Of a DNA stretch of 64,000 nt, positions 62,138-64,000 are shown piece after piece; within the stretch, counting starts at the first letter, position 1; each line of letters starts with the position of its first letter. A program made the translations under genes and the position numbers. Source of the DNA: Uranotaenia lowii (taxonomy: Eukaryota > Arthropoda > Insecta > Diptera > Culicidae); assembly GCF_029784155.1 (NCBI RefSeq), contig NC_073693.1, forward strand, positions 156,240,848 through 156,304,847, in the 5' to 3' direction. The notes under the pieces are model-generated. The model made no database searches. It was given only the letters and a program-made list of their open reading frames with translations, and was not told the DNA's origin.

Positions 62138-63305
62138 AGCGCGCGCACGAACGATAAATATGATTTCATTTTTGCTCATTTGGGTCGATGGATAATTAGA
62201 ATGTACATTCTGTGAAGATTGCAGCCCAACCCCGACAATACAAGCAACTGCTGATACACCACGCACTCATTTTTTCATACTTTCAATAACCTAGCATTTT
62301 CAATTGAGGAAAATTGTTCTCGAAGACCAACACTTATGTGAGCCTTCCAATTTCCAAAATATTTACATCATTCCAAGAAAAGGTAACAAGAATATACCAA
62401 GGCTATATGACATAATAAACTGATTCGTGCCGGTCACTAGAATATTTATATTCAATTGTTCAACACCAAATATAAACGAAAGATACTTAGCTTCGGTTGT
62501 TTTTAAACATTCGGATATCATTTCGACGTTCGCAGCAATCCTCAAGTACGACGAATATCATCCAAATTTTAGTATGGTGCCGTTGTTTTGATTGTTTTGT
62601 TGTTTCTGCTTTCCTCTCTCTTTCTCATCTGTCATCGGATGCAATCCAACGCGTTACGTTCCATTTTCCATCTCCATCTCGTAACGCATCCCGTATGAAT
62701 CACAAAGTAGAAAAAATAAAATCAACTTGGCAGCACGACTTGCTCAAGCTAAGGAATGAGAAAAACGAAACAAGGTACGAAACTTTTGAAATCACCACTA
62801 GCACATATTTCGGCAATTATTCACCGTAGTAATCAAAATCTCCATTCGGCAGTAAAGGGACCCTTCATTAATAGAATGGGCTACAGTATCACTATTTAAA
62901 ACTTCGCTTAGAACCAAAAAAAAATGAATTTCAATTCCGACCAAAAAAAGAACCACTTTTCTCTGACAGAGTTGCCAAACTTTTGCTTGAAAAAAAATCC
63001 AAAATATTAGAAAAACTTAAATTGATCAACCAAAATAGATCATGTTCGCAAAAAAAGATCTGACATCGCCGCTTAGCATCAGCAGTTGAGCGTCTGCCGA
63101 TCACCAATCTTAGTCGCTTTTCAAGTCAGATGTGAGTTGGAAACAACTGGAGTCCAACGCTCTTCTTAAAAAAACCGCTGCAAAACGTGAAATGCCTTCA
63201 ACAGGAAAGTTCTCAATAAAAAATAAGGTTTCGATTTTATGGCATTCCACCGTTTATTAAAAAAATCTTTCAAAAAAAATTATTTCCTCGATAAAAACTT
63301 TATTC
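62138..63305. other. Non-coding tract, nothing recognised
   Basis: No frame over 110 codons is present and none has a domain. GCGCGCGC-type bases follow the microsatellite at 62139-62146. Confidence 0.35.
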
Positions 63306-63385
63306 CATTTCGAGACTTAAACTCACGATCTCTGGGAAGTTGGAGATTTTTAGGTTGTCACTTTAACCGCTCGATCACATTAGCT
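63306..63385 (-). repeat. tRNA-Ser-like pseudogene or SINE core
   Basis: On the minus strand TGATCGAGCGGTTAAAGTG resembles the D-arm of type II tRNAs (GTCGAGCGGTTAAGGCG of tRNA-Ser), CCTAAAAATC resembles its anticodon loop with altered anticodon, and GAGTTTAAGTCTC is a degraded B-box. It is not a functional tRNA. Confidence 0.5.
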
Positions 63386-64000
63386 GGTGGTGCTGCGGGC
63401 TGCTAGCAATCGTTCGGGTTTGGTGGAGGGGCAAAAGTATAGTGGTCGTGCATATCCCTTACGGCATTAATTTCACAATAGGGTCAACGACCCGAAAAAC
63501 TGTACACAATTCAGTACCCACCCAAATTTATGCGCATAAATATATTGAGGGAAGGGTACTTAAGGCATCTGTAGTTTGATGTGTTGTTGATACAGGCTGT
63601 TTCTGTGTTGTTCTCTACCGGCTCATCGGGAAATCAGGCTCTTTTCGGATATGTTTCGGCGTACATGTGATGTTGTTTTCGCTCTAGCGGAACCTAGTGG
63701 TGTTGTCGCTCGATGTCGAACCCAGATGTGGTTGTGCTGGCCTTCTTCATCGAGTCTCGCGACGATGGTGGGAAACTAATTTGTACGGGCGTTTACGTTC
63801 AATTTCGAATCCCGTGGTTGATGTAGGCGAATTCGAAATTGAGCAGGGAGTTCCGGACTATGTTGACGGAGGTCGATTTCCGGCGGGTTTTGCTCCGGAA
63901 AAGGTTGGTCCACGTGGTGAATTTCTTTGTTTCGTGAGCCAGGGGAAAGTGTTGTTGGTACGTACGTCGGGTGCTTGTCACCTCCTTCTCGCAGGTAAAC
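63386..64000. other. GC-richer terminal tract, possibly part of an element extending beyond the window
   Basis: A 60-codon minus-strand frame (63799-63981) is rich in Arg/Lys/Thr and has no recognised domain. The tract is distinctly less AT-rich than its surroundings, and its continuation lies outside the window, so its nature cannot be judged. Confidence 0.3.

Noticed and set aside
63799..63981. 60-codon Arg/Lys-rich minus frame as a Gag fragment
   Set aside because: No zinc knuckle or other Gag motif, and the continuation lies outside the window.

Overview
This window looks like non-coding, repeat-dominated DNA from an insect, most likely a dipteran and probably a mosquito. That assignment is inference from the kind of repeats present: many short TIR elements with TA-type flanks, tRNA-like SINE cores, and a 5' 'ACTAGCTGACCCGGTGTGC' element ending in (ACAG)n. 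No species marker was recognised. I found no protein-coding gene that I would defend. The long open frames are by-products of stop-free tandem repeats, and the other frames are short and often open on both strands. Two places carry plausible exon/intron signals: 55574-56190, inside a TIR element, and 47913-48260.

Layout. 1-1589: a foldback element with ~610-bp inverted arms. 1908-2577, 3924-4352 and 5780-6822: TIR elements, the last holding a tRNA-like core. 7441-28236: the dominant structure, four head-to-tail macrosatellite units of 4943, 6279, 4865 and 4709 bp. Each unit has a head with a 'GCCTTTCTAACAG' end, two minus-strand tRNA-like modules, and several arrays of the 13-bp repeat GAATTCAGATTCA separated by a 467-bp spacer. 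28237-28583: a 171-bp tail present twice, closing the macrosatellite. 29622-30629: a TIR element with a tRNA-Ser-like core, followed by a U2 snRNA-like 5' fragment (30676-30704) and a ~2.2-kb element built from degenerate ~150-bp tandem units (30872-33114). 35103-35867: a near-perfect palindrome. 40144-43316: nested MITEs. 45526-47312: a TIR element containing a ~264-bp MITE with a clean 7-bp target duplication.

49440-51870: degenerate ~125-200-bp repeats, then a 1.2-kb array of a 9-bp repeat that switches from AAAAATAAC to AAAAATGAC and is followed by a decayed array in the opposite orientation. 52075-54045: a composite inverted-repeat element carrying truncated copies of two families seen earlier in the window. 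55427-56691: a TIR element with a transcript-like interior (three consensus short introns and a poly-A signal). 58781-59709: a further TIR element. 61944-62137: a compound (CT)n(CA)n microsatellite. The remaining tracts are AT-rich or unique sequence without recognisable content.

The most unusual part is the macrosatellite. Within the unit sequence that I compared, non-array DNA differs only by rare single bases, while length differences are almost entirely multiples of 13 bp. Array edges are decayed and centres homogeneous, and shared variants allow a partial history of the duplications to be read from the sequence.
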